Positions 1-12,960 of a DNA stretch of 64,000 nucleotides are shown in pieces. Location of the stretch: assembly GCF_018446385.1 (NCBI RefSeq), contig NC_055987.1:4736705-4800704 (forward strand), written 5' to 3'. The position numbers and the translations under genes are program-made. The notes beneath the pieces were generated by a model that had not been told where the DNA came from, searched no databases, and saw only the letters and a program-made list of their open reading frames with translations. Origin of the DNA: Zingiber officinale (taxonomy: Eukaryota > Streptophyta > Magnoliopsida > Zingiberales > Zingiberaceae). How positions within the stretch are numbered: the first letter of the stretch is position 1; the number at the start of each line of letters is the position of its first letter.

Positions 1-87
1 AGGTTTATCATTCAAGTACGTGGCCTTGATGGAACATGCCAAAAGCTTGCTGAATCTCCTTATCTGGATTTGACTCTTGAGGATTAA
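1..87 (+). CDS. C-terminal exon of an unrecognised protein (partial)
   Basis: Frame 1 is open from the first base and reads 28 residues, ending ...ESPYLDLTLED before TAA at 85-87. The mix of residues and the acidic end look like a real protein C-terminus rather than random frame, and the sequence after the stop turns AT-rich at once, as a 3' UTR would. I do not recognise the family. The upstream exons lie outside the window, so neither the exon start nor the product can be settled. Base 1 may be inside the exon or close to its acceptor. Confidence 0.5.
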   Translation, partial: RFIIQVRGLDGTCQKLAESPYLDLTLED

Positions 88-1748
88 ATCATATCGGGGC
101 TTGCTCAGCATTATAGTTGCCACTTTGGTATTGACTGGCAACAGAGTGGTGTAGCTTAATCAATGTGAAATATCAATTCCTTTGCGCAGTTAGATGTTTC
201 TTGGTATGTTTCTGAATTTTATAGGAGCCATGTTGAATAGTATGACACAACACAGTTCACCTCGTCTATTTAATTAAATGGTTATACCGAATTAATTTGT
301 TACCAATTTTTTTTAAAAAGGGACAGTTTGATGTACGAGGTTTTTATCATGCAGGATCTTCGGGAAGGATTCATTGTATGCAGTCTTATTTTATTTTTGA
401 TAAGAGATTATTTTCAAAATTTGTACCGTGATATTTTAATCATATGATAATAATTTTTAAAGTTCTTCAATTCGTTATCAATTTGTCTTCTCAAAATGCT
501 CTTACCGCTAAAAGATTATTAAAATGTGTGTTTCTAAAATTTGAAAATTCGTAGTAACGAAATTCTATTACCTGATAGTTACGATGCAGACAACTATAAA
601 TGGGGCTAAGTGTTTGTTATGTTATTATCTCGTAATTTGACGATGCTAATAATTAAATGATAAAAAAAAATAGATTTGGAGAGAGATTTTAATAAATATT
701 TATAAAATCAACTATAGTTTATGGATGAATAAACAAGGTAATTAGCTCCATGCCGTGTTGACTAAATGGTTGGATGATTTTTTTTGTTTCGCTTGCAAAA
801 TCAGTAGCTTGCTACACGTAGCAGCGCGTAATTGTTACTAATGTTAAATTTTAAATTCCAAGGGATTATAATTTTTAACTCGGATTAAAATACACGACTT
901 ATAATATATCAAATAATTTATAACTAATTACAGATAAAATCTATAACATCAAGATTTCAGATAAAAAATATCATTTATAACGTCAAGATTTCAAATAAAA
1001 AAATATCATTTAAATTTTTATTGGAGGTTACTAATAATTTTAGTTTTAGATTTTTTTTATATTGTACTCGTAGCTACTACAATTTTATAATAGTTATAAA
1101 ATTGTAGTTACAATTGTAATAATTATAAAATCATAGTTATTATAATTATATAATAGTTATAATTATTGTACAATTGTAATTGCTACTTAGTTATAACAAT
1201 TATAATTTTGTAATCGTTATATCAATATGTATTAATTTAGATGGAAAAAAAAAGAGATAGATAATAATATGAAAGGTGAATATGTTCGTCCCAGTGTCTT
1301 CGTCAATCTGTCCCAAGATAACACTGAAGAGGTAAATCATGAACGACTACTGACTTTTGGAATAATGATTAATACATAAGGGAGATATTTATCTCGACTT
1401 TACCTTAGATTCAAACATCATGAATATTGCTACTGTATATAGTGGTGGAGGATAGATGGGTAAATTATAAATGCAATGAGTTTTGATTAAAAAAAAATCA
1501 AAATAGGTATCATCTCGACGATTAAAAAAAACACGCCCTTTATTTTCTCCTTTTTCTTATTTGAATGGATGAATCTAAATAAATAAAAACTAACTAACTA
1601 TGTCTAAATAAATAACTAAAAGCATCGACTACTCCATGACTCAGATCGTCAGATGCAAATTTGGAGCCCATTGATCTGATCCGTCTCCTTCCAGGCTCCA
1701 GCCGGGGTTCAGCGTGGCATCTGGTCGAAGGAGCGGCGGCCTCTCGAG
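88..1748. other. 3' flank and AT-rich intergenic region
   Basis: No gene seen. The first 200 or so bases are probably 3' UTR of the left-edge gene. At about 945-1018 a unit of roughly 37 bases beginning with a 'caagatttca' word is repeated twice. At 1076-1108 there is a perfect AT-rich hairpin with 13-base arms (CTACAATTTTATA and its complement around a short loop), inside a longer stretch of ATAATTATAA-type words to about 1230. These look like decayed MITE or AT-rich satellite-like sequence. The last 100 bases become GC-rich and hold the promoter and leader of the next gene; no clear TATA box was chosen. Confidence 0.5.
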
Positions 1749-4700
1749 ATGACGATGCGGCCGTTCCGTGGCCATGGTATCGCCCTCGCCCTTCTCCTCC
1801 CTCTTCTCCTCCTCCTCTCCTTGGAGCCGCAACTCTCACTCGGAGGCGGAGGCGACGGAGTTTGCGAGCTCAGCGTCCGCCGCCAGGACGTCATCTACAA
1901 CTACAGCTTGGCGTCGCCCACCTCCAAATACCCTCACGGCGTTCTCAGCGAAGACGGGTACTCCTCCTTTTAACAATTGCTTTTCTACCCTCCAACTCTC
2001 GCCTCCAAGCTTTAACTCGTAAATTTCTTCTTCTCCTTTGTCTTCTTGTATTGTTCAAAGAAGATCAGTGCTAGATTATTTATTATTACCCGATATGGCT
2101 CCTCGTTAGGGGTGCGTGAAGTTTACGGTTCTCTGGGTATCGCTCCAATTTAGTTGACATTCTGTTGGTTGATATGATCTGGATCAGTGTACTTCGTATT
2201 TTAGATTTAGAATTAATGTGTCCATGTCATGCACGCCACCCAAGTTAATGGTTCAATTATTTATTTGATTTGGGTTCTGGCGAGAGCACAATATCAGAAT
2301 CTTCCATCACAAATTCGTTATCCTCTTGAGCTTCTAAACTTGTTATTTTATTTCTGCTCTGCTTGTGGTAACGAAATATATTTGTTGCAACTCTAGAAGA
2401 CGGGAACCTGCATTACCATACACCATCTCTATAATTTTGCATTCAAAGAATCATCCATAGACTGCTGTCTTTCAATTCTATTTTAAACTAGATGATGATT
2501 ATGGGAAATGGTAACAGTGTGGACCTAATCATAGGGTTATTAAGTGATCCAAAAGGAAATGACTGCTCATAATGGTAGATCTGGATGGGCTTCAAGTACA
2601 GATGAGTAAGGATGTTTCCGAACTGAGCTAAATTTGAAATTCGACAAAGATATCTTATTTATATTACACTGTAACATCTATTAGATTGGTCAAAGACATT
2701 TTAGGTTAGTGTTTAATTCCTACTTTTCATTGAACATTTGAATGAAAGTCCATGTTGGCTAGCAACCTAATGTGCAACCCTTGCCCTTTTTCAACCGGAC
2801 TTGGGACCGGCTTTGGCGGGGTTGCCTGGAACTATGACAAATGTCCATATCAAACGAGGTATGAAGACCAAAAAGACTTGGTTAGCAACAATAAAATTAT
2901 TTAAATATAAATGATGATATAATAGGGGATAGAGCCGAATGACATAAAAGAATTTGTATAAACAGACCCCATCTAATGGGATAAGACTTGGCTGTTGTTG
3001 TTGTTTAATTCCTACTTTTCCCATATATGCTGTGATCTATCATCTATGGCTTCTGCATTATGATCGTAGACATTGAATTTAGATGTCTTATAACCTTCAA
3101 TTTGTCTAGGTTTTGTAAGACAGCCTTCAAAATTATTCTACAGCCACTAAAAAAACTTCAAGAGCTATGCCTTGTATTTAAATTCTCTAATGGCACATAC
3201 TTGCTATCATATTGGATCTAACCCACTAATATGTCATGCTTCTATAGGCTGATCCAATTTATAGGAAGGTGGAAACACATCTAGAACAATTTCATGGGTA
3301 ATAGATAGACAGTTGATGTTGCAACTGATATACAATTGATAAACCTGTGCACAGCAAGATTATTCTATTCCATCTGTATTATCTAGATGTTCTTCCATTG
3401 AATTTTTGTTCATTACTAATCTTCTTTAGTAGTGAGCTATTAATATGTCTGACTCCATTACAGGAGAAAACTGGTTATTTGGCTTTGCATAAGCTACTAC
3501 TATATTCTTCTTTGATAACCAGTTTTTGAGTTTTCATCTTCTTTCTATTTCTTTCCTCCTCCCATTATTGGATCTATGGATCGTAGTTTTTTTGAAGTTA
3601 TCTGAAAGTCTTATATTGATCATTGAGCAATTCCTCTTTCTTGTAGGTTTTACAAAGTGGTTGTAAATGACACTTCACTCTGGTTTCAGGTTGGCTTCAT
3701 CAGGTTACCTTCTTTAAAATTGATATCAATAACATAACTTGTTTATCTGGTATTCCCCAATCTCTGGATAGAGGATGGCAATGGCTGATTACTAACAAAA
3801 TAATATGTCATTGCATATTCTACTCTTCCTATAATTAACTAGATGCTATTCTGATATTGTTAGCCTTGAAGATTTTGTGGACGCAAACATGGTTTGAACT
3901 CTTACATATGACAATAAACCTATTTCTTAATCTATTGTGTCATGTAGTTAGCTTGTTGCAGGCAAATTTCATAAATCCTCAAGCTTGATGGCAGTAAAAT
4001 TCATTAATCTTTTATAAAACACAAGAAACCTAAAGATATTAACAACTTCAGCGAGTTGATAACTCTCCTCTTAAATTCAAGGACAAATGATTCTGTGGCT
4101 GGGGTGGCATATAACATTGTCAAACAAAATAAGCAGGACAATCAGTTGCTGCTCTGTTCCTCCTCTGGTCAGATGAAATATTTTCATGGTGTCAAAACCG
4201 TTATGCAAGTTGTGTAAGGAGTGCAGGGAGAATAAAAAACTCTAGCTAATGTAATAAATATTGATAATAATGATAGGAATATACTAATGATACAGTTTTT
4301 CATAGAGTTCAATATAGGCATAAGATCATGGATTTGATCTCATGTATAGTTGAAACCAACATTACTTGGTGATGATATAGTTTTGTACTACATTAAATAT
4401 AGTCATGCAGGTCCCTCTTCTGAGTTAAGCATGGAACCACTATCTGGTTCTACACCCTCAAATGTAGTCTCTGTGCTCCAAGGTTTGCTGCATTTCACAT
4501 TCTGGAGCTGATTTCTGTTAACAAACCTGCATCTGATGATCAATGAAACGACATCAAAATTTCTTAGAACAAATGCACTACCAAAAGGGTAAAGTTGTTT
4601 CCATGTGACCAAAAGGTCACGGGTTCGAATCCTGGAAACAACCTCTTGCAAAAAAAAGCAGGTTAAGGTTGCGTACAATGGATCCTTCCCCGGGACCTCG

Positions 4701-7700
4701 CATGGCGGGAGCTTCGTGCATGGGCTGCCTTTTTTTTTTTTTTAAATGCACTACCACCACTATGGGATTTCGAGCCAACAGATCCATCTGTGTTCTGTTT
4801 GATCTAACCCTCATGTTTGCACTTTGCACCATGTTACTATGAGGGTGATATTTGATTTACATTACCTTTATGCTCCATATGTTCTGTAGTTGCATGAGTT
4901 GCTCAGTAAGAGTAACATGTGCCACCTTGTAATGCTGGAGGCCTACCCACCACAAAAGGACTAACCATACGGACATAGGTGCAAGAGATGTATTGGAGAG
5001 TCTAACATATAAGAACCTATCTACCCTTTTGCTTGTCTCACTCTGCATGTCCAACAATAGAACATATGTGCCTAATTGCATCGCATTATAAATATCCAGA
5101 CATATATTTCAATTGTGAGGTTCAGCTCGAGATACACTGTGCTTAAATGTTTATTTTTTTCTTTAGAAAAAGTTTCACCTTTTTTTGTGTGCAATCTTGT
5201 TTATTTTATGCTATTCTATCTAACTGATTCAATCGCAATCTGAACAGCTCTGTGATCAAATGATATTCAACCATGATCCACCAAGATGTTTTGGCTGTCA
5301 GGTAACTGATTTTGTTATGTTTCATCTTTTAATATATGCTGTTTCATTTTCTTTTGCATTTGTAGTTGCATCAGAATTTTTTAAGTAGTGCTTTAGTCTT
5401 AGCTAACTGATTTTTCTCCAAAAAAATTTGCCATGGTTCTATAGCTGTATTATACTTGAAAGATAATATTGTGATAGATTGCTTTTACATAATGATAGGT
5501 GATACTGTTGCATATTGATGATAGAATTATCTGAAAATTTGAAAGTAGTAGACGTAGGAGCAGTGCTTGGCCAACTTGCTTTTCAGATGACTGTTATGTA
5601 ATTGTCCAATTTTTATCCATCATGGAAGCATGAAGATTTGGTTTTCTCTTGCTGACTTTTCCTTTGATTTGTGTAAATAGGATTGTGGTGGTCCACTTCA
5701 CTGTGGTACGGCATGCAGTGCACTTGTGGCAAGCAACGTAGGAGGTAACACATTCTCTTGTTTGTGGTATCTTTTTACTCAAAGTATATACTTTATCAGT
5801 GCCTAAAAAGGGAATAAATTAAGATTTTTCCTATGTCTGATTTGTCCTGTCTATGTTTAATGTCGGGAGTGTATCACTGAAGGAAATCATTGAAGTACAA
5901 GTTAACTAAATTATGCAAGTACAAGTTAACTAAATTATGCAACAGAGCATTTACTCGGCAGTCCTATTTCTTACATCAATCATGGAGGATTATCTTCAAC
6001 ATCACAGAGCATTTACTTGCATCGTTACCAATGGATCTTATATTAACATACTAAATTACGTATCATAGATTCAATCTTAATTCTACTAACGTTTAGTTTC
6101 TGAAGATTTTTCTTCACAATTAAGGATTTAAATTAAATCTATTTACACTCATCTACTAGCGAGTCTAATGGACAAATAATATACACCAAGAAGGGCTATC
6201 TGGGATATGAGTGGTGAGGCCATGTATAACCAAAAAAAAAAAAAAAATCTAACTTCAATCTTCAAAGCAGTATTGAACTCATTTAGCCCTTTGGATGCCT
6301 TGCCTTTGCAAATAATTGTCCATGCTATTTTTTTGTGTATTTAATCGAGTGTTTTGATAATGTCTCACTATTCGAGTTTAAAAATAATAGCACAAGACAA
6401 TATTTTGCCATCATCAATTTGTCATGATGATCAATATTCTTCAGGGCCAATAGTATCCTACATGGTTTGAAATCTCGTATGGTGTTAAGCAACAACATGG
6501 TCAAAACATATCATTTCGATATTACTCAATGCAATAATCAATTTGTGTCGTGTTAATTATGTCAATGGGTATCATGTCATACTAACATTCAACACCTTTT
6601 GACAAGCTACAAAACACTTGAAATGATGTTTGTTATTATTTTGTAGTTTGTAGCAGACAATAGAATCTCAAAATTGTATCATTGCTATTGAGACAAACTC
6701 CAATGTTAGCTATATAATTGTTTTTTCTTTTTCCTTTTCATTTCCTTCTCCTTCCCCTTTCAATTTTCTGCAGGCACTATATGTTGAAACATCAGTATAG
6801 TATCGAAATAGTATTGTTCCACACAAAATGTGAAACTTCAGCAGCGTTCGAAATTTTGAACCTTGATTCCTACTACATTTGTGTGGTAGTTCTAATTGTA
6901 CTAATATTAGTTGCATATGCAGGATATCCTGTTTGCACAACTATTGGGAGGTCTTCAGATTTATACATTGCTCTTATAGGTAAGGCTTACTTTTTATTTG
7001 TATTGATTTTCATTAATCAAACTTATAGGCAGGTCACATGCGTGCATTTGAGTTCATCATCATGACAACTTTATCCATTATCAATCTTATTAATTTAACT
7101 TGGATCCTTTTTAAGTTCTGTTGAGCTCCTTTGTGTTGGCTTTGGGAGGTTATTAAAGTCCTTTGGTGGTTATTACTATGACCAATTATGAATTTTAGTT
7201 GGCCTTGATATTTTGGTGGCTACAATGATGTTTCTGTTACTTCCTTAGTAATAGCATATCCTCAGAGGGATCCATTATCCTTCTCAGTTCTCATCATTTC
7301 TAATTTTGTAATTCTGTTCTTCCTGACCTTGTTTTCACATCTAGAGTTAACTTGTTTCTTTCTTGAACCAAAATATTTTTTCTCCTGTGTCCTTACTAAT
7401 TGCATCTCTGTTTTGCTCATGCATCTTATGACTTTCTTGCTATAATGTGTTATATTACTATGCTATCAATTCTGATAGTTATTGACTTATCATTTGTCAT
7501 TATTAACCTACAATTTTACGTGGGATATCATATTTATTTGTGCATTTCTTAATTTTTATTAGATCAAGCTACATCTACAACAATGCCCTGTACAATCTAT
7601 TGCTCAACCATGTTACTAAAATCCTAGATATTGGTTTTGTATCTCAGGACATGCTTGATCCTTATGTTGGAGTAGGAAACCGCAGTATTTCTCTGTTTAT

Positions 7701-10700
7701 CTTACTTGCTCATGAAAACTGGAACCTAAACTTTTAAGTTGAACTAATGGTAAATTACTGCTTCAAATCTTGAATTTTTTTGCTAATTGGCCGCAGCAGC
7801 ACACAGGCGCACACACAAAGTCTTAGGTAATAGTTGATTGTATTCTGATAAGGCAAGGTACAGCCTCGAGCTCTTTGAATGAAACCTGTTGTGAATACTG
7901 AAAACACGGCACTTTACAGATTGATTATCCATGTCAAGTATATGGTCCATTGTTCTGGATCAGCTTGAAGTGCTTGCACAATTTTAGGATTTTTCTGGGA
8001 CATTTTTTCACATGTTGAGTTTCCTAGAAAGTTGTTCATTGCTATTTGTTAATAATAAAACTGATATTACTTAATACTGATTGTAGAACAGATCAGAAGT
8101 ATCCTCTGAAAGGTGTTCTTGTTAAGTCATCCTCATTCGGAACCCAGGATAATTGCTCGCTTTCTGTTTCCATCTTCTGTGATTCAAATGAAGTCCGAGT
8201 ATGCCATTCCATTTTTTACACCAATACATGCATGCTTAGATTTTATGGTTATCTATTTGATTTTGTCCTTCCTAAAATTTTACTGGTAATTTTACTCACA
8301 GGTTCCAAATTCTCTGAACATTACAGGAAAATGTGACTATGTGAGTGCAAAAATCTTTACTTCCTTTCTCTCTCTAGAATTGAATAAAAAAGAGAACATC
8401 CAGGTTTCATGCAGTTCTCATTTATGCAAGAAAAAGATGTTATGACAACTATGAGAAGGAAACAGTAATCAAACTCCTTTTCGCTCTGTTTAATATCCAC
8501 AATGATGATAATTAAGTTAGTGGATACCTGAAGAATGAACTAACTAGGAGTTGCTAGTCTTTGATAGTATATATACCAATAGTTTCTTGCAATCTTGTCA
8601 TTTGCTGCATCTTCAATTATCCAGCTCTATCAAAAGTAATATCTACTCAAGTTGGAGCAGTACATTTATTTATTCTTTATGAGTAAAATTCTTAGTAACT
8701 GCTGCCCTCCTTGCACCACCAGTTTTAATTGATTCTCCTTCTCTAAAATCAATCTTGATTGCACTTCCTGCAAGTTATCATTCTAATATCTGTTCAAGAT
8801 ATGGCCGTTTCTGATTCCTTTATTGGGAATTTAGAATTTTGTTCCAGTACTCTCATTTTATTATCATTTGCTTCTAATTAGATACTTACGGAATTGCTCA
8901 ACCTATTTACTGGGAAGCATATAATGATCTTATAATCTCTGATTGATCTTTTTCTTCTAGCTGAAGGATCACTAGATGTTTGTTGATGATTTTCTGACAG
9001 TGAATGCTATTAGCTTTAAACTTAAATCCTTTTCTCCTGCAGTTATATGACTGATCTTTAATGTAGGGTTAACTTTTCATATAAAGTGATTAAAGGATAA
9101 CAGACATCATTGAACTGAACTCTGCAGGCCGTGGCACTTAGGCATCCATCTGGGTGTGCAAAAGTTATTTATGTAAATGGAAGAGGATGGGGCTTGTTTG
9201 GAACAGTACTTATGATGTGTGTTTCACCTTAAGTCATAGCTCCACTTTGGTTTGTTGTGCTTTGATTAGTTCCATGCTTCTCTGTATAAATAAAAATTCT
9301 ATAATGCTAAGGCAACTGTTCCTGTTTTGTTCTTGCAGCATTTTGTGCTTCTTAGTGGGCTACATCCTTATAGGCACAGTCTATAGGTTCTTTTTCCAGG
9401 GGATTCATGGTGCAGAAGTAAGATTTCTTCTAGTTTTTTTTTAGCTTCTATAACTTGTGCTGGTCTGTGTTCAAGCATTTGATCTGCTATGTTTCATGTG
9501 GTGCTGAAGCCAAAATAAGTAAAAAAATTTAGTTTCATGCTGTTTTGATTTCATTATATCACACATACTTTTACTGGGTGCAACTTGAAATATCAAAAGA
9601 TCTGAATATGGAAACCAAAAATCATGAACGCCATGATTTGATTTCACTTGCAATACAAGATATGTGGATTATCCATGTGATGGTTGCCGAGTAATTGAGT
9701 ACAGGATGATATTTGAAGTTGAATTTGTCTAATTAGTCCTAAAGGTTAGATTGAGTTTGAACACCATTTCCCACGAGAAGGACGAATTTGGGTTAAAGAC
9801 AAGATTGATGAAAAGTTAATAATCTTTGAGTGAGTTTGATGTAGTATAAGAGTTTGCAAGAAAAGATATGCAAGTCTTACCCATCTCTTCTTGCACTTAG
9901 AAATTAGAATTCTGTCAATTGGTTTAGTTGGGTGCATAGATCCTCCCAAATTCCAGATCCTACGCATGCTCAACATGCCATGACCTCTTTTTCTATGGAT
10001 ATGTGACCTTTCATGGTTGTCAAAATTAATATCGGCGTCGATTCAAAAATATCTTAGTACTGGTTGTATTGGATCACTGGAATTTGTGAAATCTAAATCA
10101 ATAGGAAAAAAGAAAAAACAAAATAATGAGGACAACAAGGAGTTATGATGAATCATGGGATTTAAGCAAGCAATGAAGACTTTTGTCTCACATGTGAATT
10201 CATTAGAATTCAAAATTGGATGGGTGAAAAATCAGCTAGATCAGTTGAATTTCCAGAATTAGCCAAACTTAACCAAATTGCAATCAACACAATGAATTTC
10301 CTCTTAATTTGATGAAATTGCAATCAATTTCATCCGTTTTCTTGTAAAATCTTGCTGATTTCTAGCAACTTCTTGAACCCTAATCTTTTTAAATTTGACC
10401 ATCAATCTTCATAAACTGTCCAATTTCTCTGAAAGCACCAAATCAACCTTTGCCAATATCAAAATCCAACTCGGGTTATCTGCATTGATATTGGTTGATT
10501 TTTGACAACTGCAGAACCTTGTTCTAGCAACTTCTTGAACCCTAATCTTTTTAAATTTGACCATCAATCTTCATAAACTGACCAATTTCTCTGAAAACAC
10601 CAAATCAATCTTTTTTGCCAATATCAATCCAACTCAGGTTATCTGCATTGATATTGGTTAATTTTTGACAACTACAGAACCTTCTGCTTCGATTTTTACC

Positions 10701-11319
10701 TAATCAGGTGGAACCTTGATGAGTATGATTTACAGAAAATTGTCAAAGAAAAAAAAACAACTAGAATACTCGTAAGTTTTCATAGTACTGACCTAACAAT
10801 TAATGATAGCCTTTGGACACACCTTTTGTTACTGCTTGAATGTGAATCCAGTTTCATCTGATAGCTATTTTATACTGTTATGTTGATTATTTTGAACCTG
10901 AATATGCAAAAACTGTTTTCTTCTCTAGTGTTCCAAGAAACAACTTTAGGCAAATATCTTCTCTAGTGTTGTTTGAAGCAACTTTACCCATAAATATCCA
11001 GTGTAAACCTTAATGGCTAATTATATTGCAATTTGCCAGGCTATTCCAAACTTAGATTTTTGGCTCAGCTTGCCGCACAGAGCAAAGGTATGTTTGTGTT
11101 TACAGTTAGTTATCTTGATGAAAATTATACTATGCCAAGCTCGCATCAAGTTTAATCCTAAAATTTATGATTTTCTACTCGTCAGTTTTTTATTGAAATT
11201 ACAATTGATGCAGCTACAATGACTGCGTATCTTCCTTGCAGAATATGCTAGGTAATTTTGCACGACGGTTAAGCGGATATGGTAGGGACAACCGAGGTTC
11301 TTATGCTCCTGTGAACTAA
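1749..11319 (+). CDS. Atg27/mannose-6-phosphate-receptor-like type I membrane protein
   Basis: Eleven exons join in phase to a 288-residue protein: 1749-1957, 3647-3689, 5248-5301, 5681-5744, 6923-6979, 8092-8198, 8302-8340, 9128-9216, 9339-9417, 11040-11087, 11242-11319. All introns are GT-AG. Residues 1 to about 31 form a signal peptide with a leucine run. The lumenal part has many cysteines (CFGC, DCGGPLHC, CSLSVSIFC, GKCDY, SGCAKV) and N-glycosylation sequons (NYS, NDT, NCS, NIT), the pattern of the Atg27/cation-dependent mannose-6-phosphate receptor-like fold. One membrane span lies near residues 213-235, followed by a basic tail of about 50 residues ending YAPVN. Family members are thought to cycle between Golgi, endosomes and pre-autophagosomal membranes; a sorting role here is inference. 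The ATG at 1749 places the signal peptide first. Introns 1 and 2 carry an RTE-type and a SINE insertion. Confidence 0.85.
2711..3020 (+). mobile_element. RTE-type LINE 3' end or RTE-mobilised SINE with 18-bp target duplication
   Basis: An 18-base direct repeat, gtttaattcctacttttc, lies at 2711-2728 and again at 3003-3020. Between them is a 274-base insert that ends in a short TTG run and contains the words 'agacttgg', 'gggataagacttggc' and 'gccg' before 'ccc', which resemble the 3' ends of plant RTE LINEs (a CCCCA...GGGATAAGGCTTGG...TTG tail). It has no coding capacity, so it is either a 5'-truncated LINE or a SINE that borrows the RTE tail. The intact duplication suggests a fairly recent insertion. 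It sits sense-oriented in intron 1 of the Atg27-like gene. Confidence 0.7.
4571..4756 (+). mobile_element. tRNA-derived SINE (Au-like) with 13-bp target duplication
   Basis: The insert 4584-4743 (160 bp) is bounded by perfect 13-base copies of aaatgcactacca at 4571-4583 and 4744-4756. It contains a pol III B box (GGTTCGAATCC near 4621), the downstream words 'aggttgcgtacaatgga' and 'cttccccgggacc', then 'gcgggagcttcgtgca' and 'gggctgcc', and a terminal T run. This is the layout of the angiosperm Au-type SINE consensus as I remember it, slightly internally shortened. The perfect duplication marks a young insertion. It lies in intron 2 of the Atg27-like gene, in sense orientation. It is not a functional tRNA gene. 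Confidence 0.85.
5889..5941. repeat. Short tandem duplication in intron 4
   Basis: The 22-base word beginning 'aagtacaagttaactaaa' occurs twice in direct succession. It sits in intron 4 of the Atg27-like gene and no function is evident. Confidence 0.6.
10361..10684. repeat. 162-bp tandem duplication in the Atg27-like gene
   Basis: Two head-to-tail copies, each opening with 'tctagcaacttcttgaaccc', start at 10361 and 10523, an offset of 162 bases. They differ at scattered positions, so the duplication is not brand new. Both copies lie in the long intron between coding exons 9 and 10. Flanking sequence at 9740-10340 is of the same AT-rich type but shows no gene or intact element. Confidence 0.75.
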
Positions 11320-12361
11320 CTTGGGGCCTGGTTCATCAGAGTTCAGATTCTGTTTGCTTTACTCCATCATGGCGAGTCCTTTTGCTATTACACACTGAAA
11401 GAGAGAAAACAAACTTTTGGAGTAACCAAGCAATGGCTCTCGTCTTTGATGCAGTTGTGACTTGTACACTTTCTTTCTTTCTTTCATTTTTTCCCCTATA
11501 ACCTTCAAGTTAAGCTGAGTTTGCCTTCGACATTGTTTTTTATTGTTTCGTTATATGTTGTTGAAGGTAATGAACTCCTTGATATAGTCATAATGTTCTT
11601 TAAGAAAATAATATGCTCTTCATATGCTAACCGGCAGTGATCAATTGTTGACAAAGAGTGGATGGTCGACTACAACAATGAGCCTCCCCTGGCGATCCCT
11701 TCCTGCGAAGACTTTTGGTGAGTTGCCCAATTTTAGAGGAGATAGCAGATCACAACATCGAGAAGTTAAAGCAGAAGTGGCCCCAATTTCAGAGGAGAAG
11801 ACAGTAGATTGGTGACAAGATAAGGTGTTGAAGTAGAAGGATGAGGAGATTGATAATCATTAGTGGGGAGTGCAAGAAGCTGCAAGGGGAGCTCAAGAAG
11901 ATTACGAAAATGCAACTGAATTCTCTGATTCTATCTGTAGTCGAATGAGTACAAGGCGATCAAAGATGTACAAAATGAGTATAATCGATGAATGGTCTAT
12001 CCACAAGTAATGAAATTGCTCCGTGGAGACCTCGCTAGCGAGAAGCGAGAGTGCATAGCTATGGAGAAATGGGAGTCTTGTCGCCTTTCAAATTGAAGTT
12101 GCGATTCTAGAAAAAGGATCGAATGGACTTTGAAGAACTCGACTATTATTTATTGGATTGATGGCTTGATGAAGAACATGCGGAGCTCGAGAAATTTTTG
12201 ACTATCCCAATAAAGTTAAAAATGGAGATGAAGCTAAAGTTTGTAGGGGTAAATTGAGAATTTCCCGATAAAGAGCGGTGTGGTTGGGGCACCAGCCCTT
12301 TTCTCCTCTTCCTCTCCGACGGATCTGCAGGCGTGTTTGCCAACTTGCTGTCGGCGAGACG
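11320..12361. other. 3' UTR and unassigned intergenic sequence
   Basis: The first 250 or so bases look like the 3' UTR of the Atg27-like gene. From about 11620 to 12250 base composition becomes more coding-like, with many GAG/AAG words and a 63-codon open stretch at 11624-11815, but no frame stays open and I recognise no domain. It could be a decayed gene or element fragment. From about 12280 GC rises into the leader of the MEA1-like gene. Confidence 0.4.
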
Positions 12362-12960
12362 ATGTCCATCTCCAACGGGCTCCACAACCGCCACCGAGGT
12401 AATCTCCGATCTCTGCCAGTCTTACACTCTGATCGCCTTCTCGATCTCCATTTTGCACAGACGACGACGCCACCGACGATGACGACGACCACGACGACGC
12501 TCACTACCAGCCCATATCCGCCTTAGAAGACGACGGATCTGCACCCAGCTCCGATTCCGACGAACACGCGGCCGCTGTCCCCTCCCCAATCCGATCCAAC
12601 GGCGGCGTGTTCCATATCCAGAACCCTAGCCCTGGCGTCTTCTTTCTCGACGCCGAGGGTGTCCTATCGGCTCTGGATCTGAATGGACCTCCCGTTGACG
12701 GCGCTGGTGGAGGCGCGGAGGAAGAGGCGGCGGATGAAGAGGCCGAGGAGGAAGAGGAGAGGGTGAGGCAGCTGGAGGCGTCGATCTCGAGGGCGTTCAG
12801 CGAGGACGAGAGGCGGAGGAGCGCTCCGTTGACTCCAGAGAATACAGCGATGGTCGTGGATGCGATGAGGGGAGTAGCGTTCCCTGGAATCCCTCCGGAA
12901 TGGGCGAATCAAGTGCCGGAAGACCAGTGGCTGGATCGCCTGAGGCGGCTGAGAGGTTAG
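12362..12960 (+). CDS. Male-enhanced antigen 1 (MEA1) family protein
   Basis: Two exons, 12362-12398 and 12461-12960, separated by a 62-base GT-AG intron, give 178 residues. The start MSISNGLHNRHR is followed by an aspartate-rich stretch and a HYQPI motif, matching the acidic run and YQPL of animal MEA1. A second acidic block of glutamates sits near residue 100. The C-terminal part has TPENTAMVVDAMRGVAFP, then PPEWANQVPEDQW and a basic end LRRLRG, equivalent to the conserved MEA1 C-terminus (V..TMAGV.LP..G.P.WA..I.D.QW). The biochemical role of the family is not established. Intron position and phase (G|AC giving Asp) support the start chosen. The ATG at 12607 would lose the conserved YQP motif, so it is less likely. 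Confidence 0.8.

Noticed and set aside
4600-4680. tRNA-like B box (GGTTCGAATCC)
   Set aside because: It lies inside the SINE; no complete cloverleaf is present.
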